From Tamlana flava (GTDB lineage Bacteria > Bacteroidota > Bacteroidia > Flavobacteriales > Flavobacteriaceae): a stretch of 64,000 bases of DNA. The notes beneath the pieces are model-generated. The model had not been told where the DNA came from and searched no databases. It saw nothing but the letters and a program-made list of their open reading frames with translations. The stretch covers positions 930,001 through 994,000 of the forward strand of contig NZ_JBGGTX010000001.1 in the NCBI RefSeq assembly GCF_041287255.1, given 5' to 3'. Within the stretch, counting starts at the first letter, position 1; the number at the start of each line of letters is the position of its first letter. Below are positions 6,320 through 16,624 of this stretch, piece by piece. The position numbers and the translations under genes are program-made.

Positions 6320-8314
6320 TTAGTCTACATTATCATGTAAAAAAGAATTATTACTTCTCAATTTAATATCGTCGTTATCATCTGTGCCCACACTAGTCCT
6401 AGACATATCAGTTTCAGATGAGTGCTTGGCATCAGTTAAATTCACACCCTGACGTTTATAAGCAGGAACCTTTTCTATATCATCAATCTTTGCATTGTTG
6501 AATTTATAGTTGAAATCTTTCATTTTTCGTCTGCGCTCCTCTGCGCGTTCCTTTAGTAATTCAGAAATTGGCGAGTTCATGGGGTCAATCTCGCCAGTTG
6601 TATCTTCCTCAACTTTTGACGTTTTTATCGTTTTCTTTTCAAAAACAACATCTTGATCAAATTCCTCTAAAACCTCATTAGCTTTTGATTGCTTTTTGTT
6701 CATGGAAGACTCTACCTCAACATAATCGTCCAAAGCGTATCGAATATCTCCATTCTCATTGGTTTCATTTACGGTAATCAACTCAACATAATCGTTTACT
6801 TTGATGCCCTTTAATTCGTCTTCATCTAAATCAAACAACATCTTCTCCTCTTTCTCCCTCTTTTTTTCAGGTTTGCTTTCTGAAATCGGCAAATCGAAAG
6901 TCAGGGTTATTTGCTGCTCTTCCTCAATATAATCGGAAACCACTTCAATATCTTTGACATCATCAACATCAGTAGACATTCTGGTTACTGGCTTGATGAT
7001 AAAGTCTTCATCTTCTTGAACATTTCCGCTGATTTCCTCAAAAACCACCTTAATGTTTTTTATGAGTTCTGAAGTGGGAATCAAATCAATCTCCTTAGAT
7101 TCTTTTTTATGGCTTTTATTATTGATTGAATCCTTTTCTGCGCTACTTAGTCCCTCTTCTTCGGAATCAAAATCTAAAGTATGACGTACCAATGGAGACT
7201 CTTTTTTCTCCTTCAATTCAATAACCGGTGCAATGATTACAGGTTCTTTTTCTTTAGCTTCCAATTCCAAATCCTCACTTAAAGAGTGTACCACTTTTTT
7301 GGTTTCGGTATTGGAGATTTCGTCCTGTTGCTCAATATTAAAACCCGTTGCTATGATCGTTACGGCTATTGACTCTTCCAAAGATTCATCCTCACCAACA
7401 CCCATAATGATATTGGCACCATGGCCTGCTTCGTTTTGGATGTGATCGTTGATTTCACCGATTTCATCAATAGTGATCTCTTGTGAACCAGAAACGATTA
7501 ATAACAGTACATTTTTAGCGCCCGTAATTTTGTTATCGTTCAATAATGGCGAATCCAATGCTTTGCGGATGGCTTCTTGTGCACGGTTTTGACCAGATGC
7601 CAATGCAGAGCCCATAATTGCGGTTCCACTGTTACTTAACACTGTTTTGGCGTCGCGTAAATCGATATTTTGCGTGTAGTGGTGTGTAATAACTTCGGCT
7701 ATACCACGAGCAGCGGTAGATAGCACTTCATCAGCCTTAGAGAACCCAGCTTTAAAACCAAGATTGCCATAAACTTCGCGAAGTTTGTTGTTATTAATCA
7801 CGATTAAAGAATCCACCACATCTCTTAACTTTTCAATGCCCTTTTGCGATTGCTCAATACGCATTCTGCCTTCAAACTGAAATGGCATAGTAACAATCCC
7901 TACGGTTAAAATATCCAAATCCTTAGCCATTTTTGCAATAATTGGTGCAGCACCAGTTCCGGTACCACCACCCATTCCGGCCGTAATGAATACCATTTTT
8001 GTATTGGTATCAAGCATTTGTGAAATATCGTCAAAACTTTCAACGGCAGCTTGTTCACCAATATCCGGATTAGCCCCAGCACCTAAACCTTCAGTTAAAT
8101 TAACTCCTAATTGTATTTTATTTGGCACACCACTGTTCTGGAGGGCTTGGGCATCAGTATTACAGATGTAAAAATCTACTCCTTTAATGCCTTGTTGAAA
8201 CATGTGGTTAATGGCATTGCTACCACCGCCACCAACACCGATAACCTTTATGACATTGGATTGGTTTTTGGGTAAATCAAATGCGATGCTTTCGAATTCT
8301 TTCTTGCTGCTCAT
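6320..8314 (-). CDS. ftsZ: cell division GTPase FtsZ with long C-terminal extension
   Basis: Tubulin-like GTPase that polymerises into the division ring. The N-terminal glycine loop GVGGGGSNAINHMF (about 27-40) and the tubulin signature GGGTGTG (115-121) are intact, as is the T7-type region NNNKLREVYG. At 664 residues it is far longer than the ~380 of E. coli; the extra length is an acidic, low-complexity linker after about residue 330, rich in Glu, Asp and Lys. The conserved C-terminal contact peptide appears as VPAYKRQGVNL (about 616-626) and, unusually, is followed by a further 38 residues. Last gene of the dcw cluster, 56 bases after ftsA. Confidence 0.98.
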   Translation of the reverse strand: MSSKKEFESIAFDLPKNQSNVIKVIGVGGGGSNAINHMFQQGIKGVDFYICNTDAQALQNSGVPNKIQLGVNLTEGLGAGANPDIGEQAAVESFDDISQMLDTNTKMVFITAGMGGGTGTGAAPIIAKMAKDLDILTVGIVTMPFQFEGRMRIEQSQKGIEKLRDVVDSLIVINNNKLREVYGNLGFKAGFSKADEVLSTAARGIAEVITHHYTQNIDLRDAKTVLSNSGTAIMGSALASGQNRAQEAIRKALDSPLLNDNKITGAKNVLLLIVSGSQEITIDEIGEINDHIQNEAGHGANIIMGVGEDESLEESIAVTIIATGFNIEQQDEISNTETKKVVHSLSEDLELEAKEKEPVIIAPVIELKEKKESPLVRHTLDFDSEEEGLSSAEKDSINNKSHKKESKEIDLIPTSELIKNIKVVFEEISGNVQEDEDFIIKPVTRMSTDVDDVKDIEVVSDYIEEEQQITLTFDLPISESKPEKKREKEEKMLFDLDEDELKGIKVNDYVELITVNETNENGDIRYALDDYVEVESSMNKKQSKANEVLEEFDQDVVFEKKTIKTSKVEEDTTGEIDPMNSPISELLKERAEERRRKMKDFNYKFNNAKIDDIEKVPAYKRQGVNLTDAKHSSETDMSRTSVGTDDNDDIKLRSNNSFLHDNVD

Positions 8315-8370
8315 AAATTCTGATTTTCTGGGGTTCTTATACTATTATTTTGGTTCAATGGATTTAATTA

Positions 8371-9687
8371 CTATTCTGCGTTATCTAAAAAATCTTTAAC
8401 GCGCTCGGTTAACTTATCAAGAAATGAGCGTCTTTCCTTGATTGGTTTTTCTTTAATTTCTTCTTCAACGGTAGATTCAGTGTCACTTTTAGTTTGTTCC
8501 GCTTGTTTGCGTTCTAACTTTTTTCTTTCGTGACGTTTTAAGCCATCCAATACCAGACCCACCGCTGTTGCAAATAGAGGGCTTGTTATTTCGTCATCGC
8601 TATCCCCGGCCAAATGCTCGTTCGGATAACCAATTCTGGTATCCATACCAGTTATATATTCCACCAGTTGCTTTAAATGTTTCAACTGGCTACCACCACC
8701 TGTTAAAACAATGCCCGCAATTAATTTTTTCTTTTGTTCTTCGTGTCCGTAATTTTTTATTTCAACATACACTTGCTCAATGATTTCTACAACGCGTGCA
8801 TGTATTATTTTAGACAGGTTTTTCAATGTAATCTCCTTTGGTTCCCTACCCCGTAACCCCGGAATGGACACTATTTCATTATCCTTATTTTCTCCAGGCC
8901 ACGCCGAACCAAATTTGATTTTTAACAATTCTGCCTGCTTTTCAATAATGGAGCAACCTTCTTTGATGTCTTCCGTTATAACATTTCCTCCGAAAGGAAT
9001 TACCGCCGTATGGCGAATGATGCCATCTCTAAAAATGGCCAAGTCTGTTGTTCCACCACCTATATCAATCAATGCAACCCCAGCCTCCTTTTCTTCTTGG
9101 CTCAACACTGCATTTGCCGAAGCCAAAGGCTCTAAGGTTATACCTTCCAAATTCAAACCTGAACTTTGAACACAGCGCCCTATATTTCTAATGGACGAAA
9201 CTTGGCCAACAACCACATGGAAATTAGCCTCCAAACGGCCACCATACATCCCGATAGGCTCTTTGATTTCAGCCTGCCCATCAACTTTATATTCCTGTGG
9301 CAAAACGTGAATAATCTCTTCACCAGGAAGCATTACTAGTTTATGGACCTGGTTAATCAGTCTATCAATATCATCGTCGTCAATAACCGTTTCAGAATTT
9401 GAACGGGTTATATAATCGCTGTGTTGCAAACTTCTAATATGTTGACCTGCGATACCAACGGTAACATCTTCAATTTTTATATCCGCAGCTATTTCAGCTT
9501 CTTGAACGGCTTGCTGAATAGATTGAATGGTTTGTGTAATATTATTTACCACACCACGGTGCACACCTAAGCTTTTGGACTTACCAATACCTAAAATCTC
9601 GACTTTGCCGTACTCGTTCTTACGACCAATCATCGCCACAATTTTGGTGGTCCCTATGTCTAATCCCACTGCTAAGTTTTGCTCCAT
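8371..9687 (-). CDS. ftsA: cell division protein FtsA
   Basis: Actin-like ATPase of 438 residues that tethers FtsZ filaments to the inner membrane. Nucleotide-binding signatures are visible: phosphate 1 GLDIGTTK at residues 8-15, phosphate 2 LIDIGGGTTDLAIF near 207, and the adenosine motif GIVLTGGGSQ near 325. The 1C (SHS2) domain lies between the first two. A Lys/Glu-rich linker precedes a C-terminal amphipathic helix (SFLDKLTERVKDFLDN), the expected membrane-targeting sequence. The gene begins 3 bases after ftsQ and precedes ftsZ in the canonical order. Confidence 0.98.
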   Translation of the reverse strand: MEQNLAVGLDIGTTKIVAMIGRKNEYGKVEILGIGKSKSLGVHRGVVNNITQTIQSIQQAVQEAEIAADIKIEDVTVGIAGQHIRSLQHSDYITRSNSETVIDDDDIDRLINQVHKLVMLPGEEIIHVLPQEYKVDGQAEIKEPIGMYGGRLEANFHVVVGQVSSIRNIGRCVQSSGLNLEGITLEPLASANAVLSQEEKEAGVALIDIGGGTTDLAIFRDGIIRHTAVIPFGGNVITEDIKEGCSIIEKQAELLKIKFGSAWPGENKDNEIVSIPGLRGREPKEITLKNLSKIIHARVVEIIEQVYVEIKNYGHEEQKKKLIAGIVLTGGGSQLKHLKQLVEYITGMDTRIGYPNEHLAGDSDDEITSPLFATAVGLVLDGLKRHERKKLERKQAEQTKSDTESTVEEEIKEKPIKERRSFLDKLTERVKDFLDNAE

Positions 9688-9690
9688 AGT

Positions 9691-10410
9691 TTAAATTTTA
9701 GTACATATTACTTGGTTTTCAAACTGTAAATTAACTTTACTATAACTATTCAATTTTTTATCCTTCAGGTTCTTTTTATAAAATGCCTTTAGGTTGTTAA
9801 TCTTCTTATCCAGAAAATCCACACTGCCCAACTGCACCAAAAAATCGCACTGCCTCAGTCTTAAAAAAAGCTGCTTATTTAAATCTTGATGAATTTCAAT
9901 GACGTGCATTTTTAAAAATTCATCCATTCTAATTTTATGCGCTATCTTAGAGACGTTGCTTAAATTATTTTTTTCAACATAACCAGTAACCAATGGCACT
10001 CGCGCGGAATAATTGCTTGACAATGGCATGAACGAACCCTCGTCATCAATGTAATAAGACGCATTTGTACTTACTCTCGCAATAGGTGTTTTTTGTTCTA
10101 TTTCGGCATGAAGTGTACCATTTACAGCAACATACACTTCTGCAGATTTTATCATCGGATTAGATTTCAGGGTATTTTCTAATTCATTCAAAACTAAAGT
10201 TTCTTTAGGTACTTTTTTAATACCCCCATAATTTTGTATTAACAATTTACTAACAGTTTCGTTGGTTATAAACAGATTGTTTTCACCAATGAATTTTACA
10301 TTGGGTTTTGAAACTTCCCTACATCCGTTTCTTTTTGAAGCAAACGCGAACAAGAAGGCTACCAGGCCAAAAAGCGCAATCATTTTTATGTAGCTCCAAT
10401 TAACTCGCAA
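9691..10410 (-). CDS. ftsQ: cell division protein FtsQ/DivIB-like
   Basis: A 239-residue bitopic membrane protein with one N-terminal span (about residues 7-24, MIALFGLVAFLFAFA), followed by a periplasmic POTRA-like part (VKFIGENNLFITNETVSKLL) and a beta domain. FtsQ bridges early and late divisome proteins. Sequence similarity is low in this family, so the call leans on size, topology, the POTRA pattern and position: between murC and ftsA, overlapping murC by 11 bases. Confidence 0.88.
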   Translation of the reverse strand: MRVNWSYIKMIALFGLVAFLFAFASKRNGCREVSKPNVKFIGENNLFITNETVSKLLIQNYGGIKKVPKETLVLNELENTLKSNPMIKSAEVYVAVNGTLHAEIEQKTPIARVSTNASYYIDDEGSFMPLSSNYSARVPLVTGYVEKNNLSNVSKIAHKIRMDEFLKMHVIEIHQDLNKQLFLRLRQCDFLVQLGSVDFLDKKINNLKAFYKKNLKDKKLNSYSKVNLQFENQVICTKI

Positions 10411-11752
10411 TGTTAAACTCTTTTTTAATACGTTTTACTTCCTCTCCAATATCGCCTGCGCCAATGGTTAAAATAACTTGCGCGCTGCTTTTGTGAATGG
10501 CCGCAAGTAGGCCTGTTTTGCTTACCAACTGCTTATTTTCACTATTAATTTTACCCAACAGCCAAGCTGAAGTTACCCCTTCAATGGGCAGCTCTCTTGC
10601 GGGATAAATTTCGAGCAATAACACCTCATCAAATTGTGATAGACTTTTGGCAAAATCGTCTATAAAATCCCGTGTTCTACTATATAAATGTGGCTGAAAA
10701 ATGGCCAATACCTTTTTATCTGGGTACATTTCCCTTACGGCTTGATGCACGGCATTAATTTCTTCGGGGTGGTGCGCATAATCATCAATAAAAACCAAAT
10801 TATCGGTTTTAATGTGATAAGTAAATCTGCGTTTTACACCTTTGTAAGATGCTAAAGCTTTGGCGAGCTGTTGGTGCGGGCAACCATATTCTACAGCCAT
10901 CGCCAAGGCTATTAATGCATTCGACAAATTATGTCTACCAGGTAGGTTAAATTGAATATTTTTAAGCACTGTTTTTGGTGTTTTTACATCAAAAACATAT
11001 GTACCATTTTCTATTTTTATATTTTGAATGGAATAATCTGAATCGTCTTCTATACCATAGGTAACACCCTTTAAGGGCAATCCGTTTTTAACGAATAACT
11101 TACCATTGGGCTTTATTTTTTCTGAAAAATCCTTAAATGATTTCTTTAATTTGGAAGCGTCTCCATAAATATCCAAATGATCAGCATCCATTGAAGTGAT
11201 GCAAGCCAAATTGGGAGAAAGCGTTAAAAAAGAACGATCAAACTCGTCAGCTTCAACCACCGTAACTTCGGCTCCATTTAAGATTAGATTGGAATTGTAA
11301 TTTTCACTTATTCCGCCTAAAAATGCCGTTAAAGGCACATTGCACGAATACAACAAATGCCCCAAAATACTGGTTGTGGTCGTCTTGCCATGTGTTCCTG
11401 CAACAGCCAAACAAAATGTATTTTCAGTTATTAAACCCAACAACCTTGAACGCTTCACTACCTGATAACCATTTTTTATGAAGTAATTCAATTCACTGTG
11501 ATTTTTAGGAATAGCAGGGGTGTAAACCACAAGCGTTTTTTCAGGATTGAGATATTCAGAATCAATATGCGATACCGAATCTTCAAAATGGACTTTTATT
11601 CCTAAAGCTCCCAAACTATCCGTAATATCTGTTTGGGTTTTATCATAGCCCGTAACGTTTTTACTGTTGGCCTTGAAATAGCGCGCAAGGGCGCTCATAC
11701 CGATTCCCCCGATCCCTATGAAATAAATGTTTTGTATCTTATTTATGTCCAT
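10400..11752 (-). CDS. murC: UDP-N-acetylmuramate--L-alanine ligase
   Basis: ATP-dependent cytoplasmic ligase adding L-Ala to UDP-MurNAc, the first amino-acid step of the peptidoglycan stem. At 450 residues it has the family length. Visible are the Rossmann start FIGIGGIGMSALA, the P-loop GTHGKTTTT (119-127), VEADEFDRSFL and the C-terminal-domain motif DDYAHHPEEI. It follows murG after 4 bases and overlaps ftsQ by 11 bases, consistent with translational coupling inside the dcw operon. Confidence 0.97.
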   Translation of the reverse strand: MDINKIQNIYFIGIGGIGMSALARYFKANSKNVTGYDKTQTDITDSLGALGIKVHFEDSVSHIDSEYLNPEKTLVVYTPAIPKNHSELNYFIKNGYQVVKRSRLLGLITENTFCLAVAGTHGKTTTTSILGHLLYSCNVPLTAFLGGISENYNSNLILNGAEVTVVEADEFDRSFLTLSPNLACITSMDADHLDIYGDASKLKKSFKDFSEKIKPNGKLFVKNGLPLKGVTYGIEDDSDYSIQNIKIENGTYVFDVKTPKTVLKNIQFNLPGRHNLSNALIALAMAVEYGCPHQQLAKALASYKGVKRRFTYHIKTDNLVFIDDYAHHPEEINAVHQAVREMYPDKKVLAIFQPHLYSRTRDFIDDFAKSLSQFDEVLLLEIYPARELPIEGVTSAWLLGKINSENKQLVSKTGLLAAIHKSSAQVILTIGAGDIGEEVKRIKKEFNIAS

Positions 11753-11756
11753 TAAA

Positions 11757-12848
11757 TTATTTCAAAAGTTTTTCAACTTCATCTGCTATTTCTTTTGTTG
11801 CATTGGTTAATGCCAATTTCTTAATGTTTTGGCCAAGCTCTTTTTGCCTTTCTGGCGATGCCAACAATTGCGAAAATTTGTTTTCAAAATCAGCCTCCAA
11901 ATCTTCTTCCTTTATAATCATGGCCGCCTTTTTATCGACAATGGCCATCGCGTTTTTTGTTTGATGGTCTTCAGCTACATTTGGTGATGGAATAAAAATG
12001 ACTGGCTTACCAACAATGCAAAGCTCTGAAACCGAACTTGCCCCCGCTCTGGAAACAATAATATCTGCAGCGGCATAAGCAAAATCCATATTGTTTAAAA
12101 ACTCATACACCTGAACATTTTGGGTGTTGTTATATATTTTGTACTGTTGAAAATATAGCTTTCCGCATTGCCAAATAATCTGAACATTTTGTGTGTCAAA
12201 AAAGTCCAGTTCCTTCTCAATCAATTCATTAATTCGTCTTGACCCCAAGCTTCCACCAATAACCAAGAGGGTGTATTTTCCATGCTTCAAATCGAAGAAA
12301 TTCTTTGCCTCAACTGCTTTCGCTTCAATATCCAAAAGTCCTCGGCGCACTGGATTCCCTGTTTTTATAATTTTATCCTTTGGAAAAAACCGTTCCAGTC
12401 CGTCGTATGCAACACATATTTTATTCGCCTTTTTAGCCAATAGTTTATTGGTTATTCCCGGATATGAATTTTGCTCCTGAATCAACGTTGGAATGTTGTT
12501 CATATTTGCGATTTTTAGTAACGGCCCACTGGCAAAACCTCCCGTGCCAATAACCACATCTGGATTAAAAGTTTTAATAATTTTACGTGCTTTGAGCAGA
12601 CTACTCACCACTTTGAAAGGAAAACTTAAATTTTTTATGGTTAACTTTCTCTGAATGCCCGAAATCCAGAGTCCTTTAATTTTATATCCAGCCTGAGGCA
12701 CTTTCTCCATTTCCATTCTATTTTTTGCACCCACAAATAAAAACTCTGCATCAGGAAAACGGGATTTTAACTCGTTTGCAATGGCAATGGCAGGATAAAT
12801 ATGGCCTCCAGTACCTCCTCCAGACAATATGATTTTATAGTTTTTCAT
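11757..12848 (-). CDS. murG: UDP-GlcNAc--lipid I N-acetylglucosaminyltransferase
   Basis: A GT28 glycosyltransferase of 363 residues, peripheral on the inner membrane, that converts lipid I into lipid II. The glycine loop SGGGTGGHIYPAIAIA near the start, IGTGGFASGPLL, and the donor-site GGSLGSRRIN and SRAGASSVSELC motifs are all present. Its first base overlaps the last base of the ftsW stop codon, as expected in a tightly packed operon. Confidence 0.97.
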   Translation of the reverse strand: MKNYKIILSGGGTGGHIYPAIAIANELKSRFPDAEFLFVGAKNRMEMEKVPQAGYKIKGLWISGIQRKLTIKNLSFPFKVVSSLLKARKIIKTFNPDVVIGTGGFASGPLLKIANMNNIPTLIQEQNSYPGITNKLLAKKANKICVAYDGLERFFPKDKIIKTGNPVRRGLLDIEAKAVEAKNFFDLKHGKYTLLVIGGSLGSRRINELIEKELDFFDTQNVQIIWQCGKLYFQQYKIYNNTQNVQVYEFLNNMDFAYAAADIIVSRAGASSVSELCIVGKPVIFIPSPNVAEDHQTKNAMAIVDKKAAMIIKEEDLEADFENKFSQLLASPERQKELGQNIKKLALTNATKEIADEVEKLLK

Positions 12849-14041
12849 TATATGGTTTCAGAAAGAATTTCCAACGGATTTTCTTCGCTTATTTCTTGTT
12901 CTTTTATTTCTTCTCTTTTAGCACTTACACTTAATATGATGCCTATGGCCAAACAAGTCATCCAAATAGATGTCCCTCCACTGCTTATAAGCGGTAAGGT
13001 TTGTCCCGTTACAGGGAAAAGTTCAACGGCTACCGCCATATTTATGAGTGCCTGGAACACAATGGGCAACCCTACACCTAGCACAAGCAGCTTTCCAAAA
13101 ACAGTATCAGATTTTTGCGCGACAATCACAATTCTAAATAGCAACCACAGATACAATATCATGATTACGAATCCACCTATTAATCCATATTCCTCTATGA
13201 TGATGGCAAAAATGAAATCGGAAGATGATTGGGGCAAAAAGTTTTTTTGCAAGCTCTTGCCTGGACCAACACCTTGAATGCCACCTGTTGCAATGGCTAT
13301 TTTTGCTTTTTCAATTTGGTAGTCGGCCTCGGTATCTTCAGGATTAGAAAAGCTTTCTATTCTACCCATCCAAGTGTCAACCCTATTTGGCATGGCATCT
13401 GGGAACGCTTTGGCAATGAGGATAAACATGGTTAACACCAAAAGACCAGAACCAATAATTACAGCCAAATATCTAATGGGATAACCACCTAAAAACACCA
13501 ACATAACCGCCATTATAAACATAATGGCTGCCGTTGAAAAGTTTGCCGGCAGAATAAGGATCAACACCAAAAACACCGGCGACCAAAGTGGTAGAATAGA
13601 TGATTTAAAGATGATGATTTCATCCTTCATTTTTGACATATAACGTGCTACATACACCATTAAAACGACTGCAGCCAACGTTGACGTTTGAAACGACATG
13701 CCTACAAAAGGAATTTGTATCCACCTACTGGCATTGGCTCCTTCAATAGTTGTTCCTTGCAACATGGTTATACCTAATAACACTAACACTATTGGAATCA
13801 TAATGAGTGATAGTCCTTTAAAATATCGGTACGGTATTTTATGCACGCCATACATGATAAAAAAGCCCAAAACCAAATGCACAAAATGCTTAACGAAAAA
13901 TGCAAATGTATTGCTACCACCTCCCTTGTAGGCCAAATTACTTGCAGCACTATAAACAGGAAGAAACGATAGTATGGCCAATAATGCCACTATAGCCCAT
14001 ATCAATCGATCTCCTTTTATGTTTTTAAATAGTGTTTGCAT
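12848..14041 (-). CDS. ftsW: peptidoglycan polymerase FtsW (SEDS family)
   Basis: A 397-residue polytopic membrane protein with about ten spans, the septal glycan polymerase partner of FtsI. Recognised by the SEDS patterns: PYRYFKG loop, GANASRWI, the conserved GGIQGVGPGKSLQK periplasmic loop, IIEEYGLIGG and the final PLISSGGTS. The last is a near-invariant signature of FtsW/RodA. The neighbourhood between murD and murG supports FtsW rather than RodA. Starts 8 bases after murD. Confidence 0.96.
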   Translation of the reverse strand: MQTLFKNIKGDRLIWAIVALLAILSFLPVYSAASNLAYKGGGSNTFAFFVKHFVHLVLGFFIMYGVHKIPYRYFKGLSLIMIPIVLVLLGITMLQGTTIEGANASRWIQIPFVGMSFQTSTLAAVVLMVYVARYMSKMKDEIIIFKSSILPLWSPVFLVLILILPANFSTAAIMFIMAVMLVFLGGYPIRYLAVIIGSGLLVLTMFILIAKAFPDAMPNRVDTWMGRIESFSNPEDTEADYQIEKAKIAIATGGIQGVGPGKSLQKNFLPQSSSDFIFAIIIEEYGLIGGFVIMILYLWLLFRIVIVAQKSDTVFGKLLVLGVGLPIVFQALINMAVAVELFPVTGQTLPLISSGGTSIWMTCLAIGIILSVSAKREEIKEQEISEENPLEILSETI

Positions 14042-14049
14042 TTTTTATC

Positions 14050-15381
14050 TTATAAATTCCTCACTGCATCTTTGAATTGACGACCTCTATCTTCATAATT
14101 CTCAAACAAATCGAAACTCGCGCAAGCCGGCGACAACAAAACATTGTCTCCCGATTCCGCTACTTTATAAGCGATTTTTACGGCTTCACTCATAAATTGT
14201 GTTTCAACAATAATATCCACCATATTGCCAAAAGTGCTGATTAACTTTTTGTTATCAACGCCCAAACAAATAATGGCCTTTACCTTTTCATTTACAAACG
14301 GGAAAAGCTCTTCATAATTATTGCCTTTATCAACACCACCAACAATCCAAACCGTTGGAGCATCCATGCTTTCCAAAGCATAGTAGGTTGCATTTACATT
14401 GGTAGCCTTTGAATCGTTTATATACTGCACCTTATTGATTTTTAAAACCTCTTCTAATCGATGCTCAACGCCTTGAAAGTTTTCTAGACTTTCTCTAATT
14501 GTTTGTTTTCTGATTTTTAACAAATGTGCAACTGTTGAAGCTGCCATAGCATTTTTAATGTTGTGCTTTCCTTCTAGTGTTAGGCTTGTTGTTGGCATAG
14601 TGATTTGATTGTTATTTATAGTTATTTTCATGTTGTTTTGTTCTAAATAAGCTCCATTTTCAATGGTTTTAACCAAAGAAAATGGCAATAATGTGGATTG
14701 AACTGGATTCTGTTTTAAATGATTTACAATCACTTCGTCATCGGCATCATAAATCAAATAATCGTCTTTGGTTTGATTCATGGCTATCCTGAATTTTGAT
14801 TTGATATAGTTTTCAAATTTGTAATCATATCTATCTAAATGGTCTGGCGTTATGTTGGTAATCACCGCAATTTTTGGTTTAAAATCTATGATATCATCCA
14901 ACTGAAAACTGCTGATTTCAAGAACGTAGTTCTCAAAATCTTCTTCTAAAACCTGTTTTGCAAAACTGTCGCCAATATTTCCTGCCAGCCCAACATTCAA
15001 CTCTTGTTTTAAAAGATGATGAGTTAAGGTTGCAGTGGTTGTTTTACCGTTACTCCCTGTAATTCCAATAATGGTAGCATCTGTAAATTTTGATGCAAAC
15101 TCAATTTCTGAAACTACCTGAATTCCTTTTTCGCGAATTTGTTTCACCAAAGGCACTTTATCAGGAATCCCGGGACTTTTCATAACCAAATCGGCGTTTA
15201 GGATTTTTGTTTCCGTATGGGTTTCGTCTTCCCATTCAATCTCATTATGTATAAGAACTTGTTTATATTTTTCTTTTATTTTTCCCTTATCGGAAACAAA
15301 TACTTCAAAACCTTTTTCCTTTGCCAAGAGTGCGGTTCCCACACCACTTTCTCCTCCACCAAGCACCACTAGACTTTTCAT
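14050..15381 (-). CDS. murD: UDP-N-acetylmuramoylalanine--D-glutamate ligase
   Basis: Cytoplasmic Mur ligase of 443 residues that adds D-Glu to the UDP-MurNAc-Ala precursor. N-terminal domain starts VVLGGGESGVGTA; the ATP P-loop GITGSNGKTTT is at 106-116; LEISSFQLD and ITPDHLDRY follow; the C-terminal domain contains INDSKATNVNAT and SPACASFDLF, both typical of MurD. It starts immediately after mraY with no spacer. Confidence 0.97.
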   Translation of the reverse strand: MKSLVVLGGGESGVGTALLAKEKGFEVFVSDKGKIKEKYKQVLIHNEIEWEDETHTETKILNADLVMKSPGIPDKVPLVKQIREKGIQVVSEIEFASKFTDATIIGITGSNGKTTTATLTHHLLKQELNVGLAGNIGDSFAKQVLEEDFENYVLEISSFQLDDIIDFKPKIAVITNITPDHLDRYDYKFENYIKSKFRIAMNQTKDDYLIYDADDEVIVNHLKQNPVQSTLLPFSLVKTIENGAYLEQNNMKITINNNQITMPTTSLTLEGKHNIKNAMAASTVAHLLKIRKQTIRESLENFQGVEHRLEEVLKINKVQYINDSKATNVNATYYALESMDAPTVWIVGGVDKGNNYEELFPFVNEKVKAIICLGVDNKKLISTFGNMVDIIVETQFMSEAVKIAYKVAESGDNVLLSPACASFDLFENYEDRGRQFKDAVRNL

Positions 15382-16623
15382 TTATCGAATCTTCAACGTT
15401 ACTATAGAAACAATAGCCAGCAATATGCCCACAATCCAAAAACGGGTTACGATTTTACTTTCGTGGTATCCCTTTTTTTGATAATGGTGATGCAATGGCG
15501 ACATCAAAAAAATGCGTTTGCCTTCGCCATATTTTTTCTTGGTGTACTTAAACCAACTCACCTGCATGACCACGGATAAATTTTCGGCTAAAAAGATGCC
15601 ACACAATACAGGTATCAACCATTCCTTTCTTACCGCAATGGCAATCACCGCAATTATGCCTCCAATGGTCAAACTACCCGTATCACCCATAAAAACTTGT
15701 GCCGGATAGGTGTTGTACCATAAAAATCCAACAAGAGCTCCAACAAAAGCCGTGATGTAAATCGTGATTTCCTCAACTCGAGGTATGTACATGATGTTCA
15801 AATATTCGGAGAAAATAATGTTACCCGAAACCCAAGCAAAAATGCCAAGTGTGAGCACAACAATAGCAGAAGTACCCGCTGCCAAACCATCAATACCATC
15901 GGTTAAATTGGCTCCGTTGGATACTGCTGTTATGATAAAAATGGCAACCAAGATGAAAATAACCCAGGCATATTTGTCCAATGCGGGGCTAATCCAAGTA
16001 ATGACTTTCGCATAATCAAATTCATTTCCTTTCACAAACGGAATGGTTGTTTTGGTAGATTTAACCTCCGGCTTAAACAACTTAGCAGGTTCTATATCTG
16101 GATTTTCAGCAAGAAGCACACGCTGTTCTTCAATAGGAAGCTTTTCTTTCATGGTTACATCATGATGAAAAAACAAGGTTGCACCAACGATGATGCCCAA
16201 ACCAATTTGCCCCATAACCTTAAAGCGTCCTTTTAGGCCTTCTTTATCATTTTTGAATTTTTTGATGTAATCGTCTATAAAACCAATAGTTCCCATCCAA
16301 AGCGTGGTGACAATCAAAAGAATGATGTAAATATTTTCTAATTTGGCCAATAGAAGAACCGGAATCAATGTTGCCAAAATGATGATGATTCCACCCATGG
16401 TTGGGGTACCTGCTTTTTCCTTTTGCCCTTCTAAACCTAAGTCCCTAATGGTTTCTCCCATTTGTTTTTTAAGTAAAAAGCGAATAATACGTTTACCATA
16501 AATTGTAGAAATTAACAATGACAAAATCATAGCTGAAGCAGCCCTGAAGGTCAAGAACCCAAAAAGTGTTGCTCCAGGAAACTGAAACTGTTTTTCTAAA
16601 TATTCGAATAGGTAATACAACAT
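15382..16623 (-). CDS. mraY: phospho-MurNAc-pentapeptide transferase
   Basis: Integral membrane enzyme of 413 residues that transfers phospho-MurNAc-pentapeptide to undecaprenyl phosphate, making lipid I. Catalytic motifs are FIDDYIKK (Asp-Asp near residue 120), NLTDGIDGLAAG and the late SPLHHHYQKKGYHE loop. Compared with the ~360 residues of E. coli it is longer, with an insertion of about 60 residues after the GRFKVMGQIG segment (including EKLPIEEQRVLLAENPDIE), a feature I recall from other Bacteroidota. One base separates it from murE. Confidence 0.97.
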   Translation of the reverse strand: MLYYLFEYLEKQFQFPGATLFGFLTFRAASAMILSLLISTIYGKRIIRFLLKKQMGETIRDLGLEGQKEKAGTPTMGGIIIILATLIPVLLLAKLENIYIILLIVTTLWMGTIGFIDDYIKKFKNDKEGLKGRFKVMGQIGLGIIVGATLFFHHDVTMKEKLPIEEQRVLLAENPDIEPAKLFKPEVKSTKTTIPFVKGNEFDYAKVITWISPALDKYAWVIFILVAIFIITAVSNGANLTDGIDGLAAGTSAIVVLTLGIFAWVSGNIIFSEYLNIMYIPRVEEITIYITAFVGALVGFLWYNTYPAQVFMGDTGSLTIGGIIAVIAIAVRKEWLIPVLCGIFLAENLSVVMQVSWFKYTKKKYGEGKRIFLMSPLHHHYQKKGYHESKIVTRFWIVGILLAIVSIVTLKIR

Positions 16624-16624
16624 G

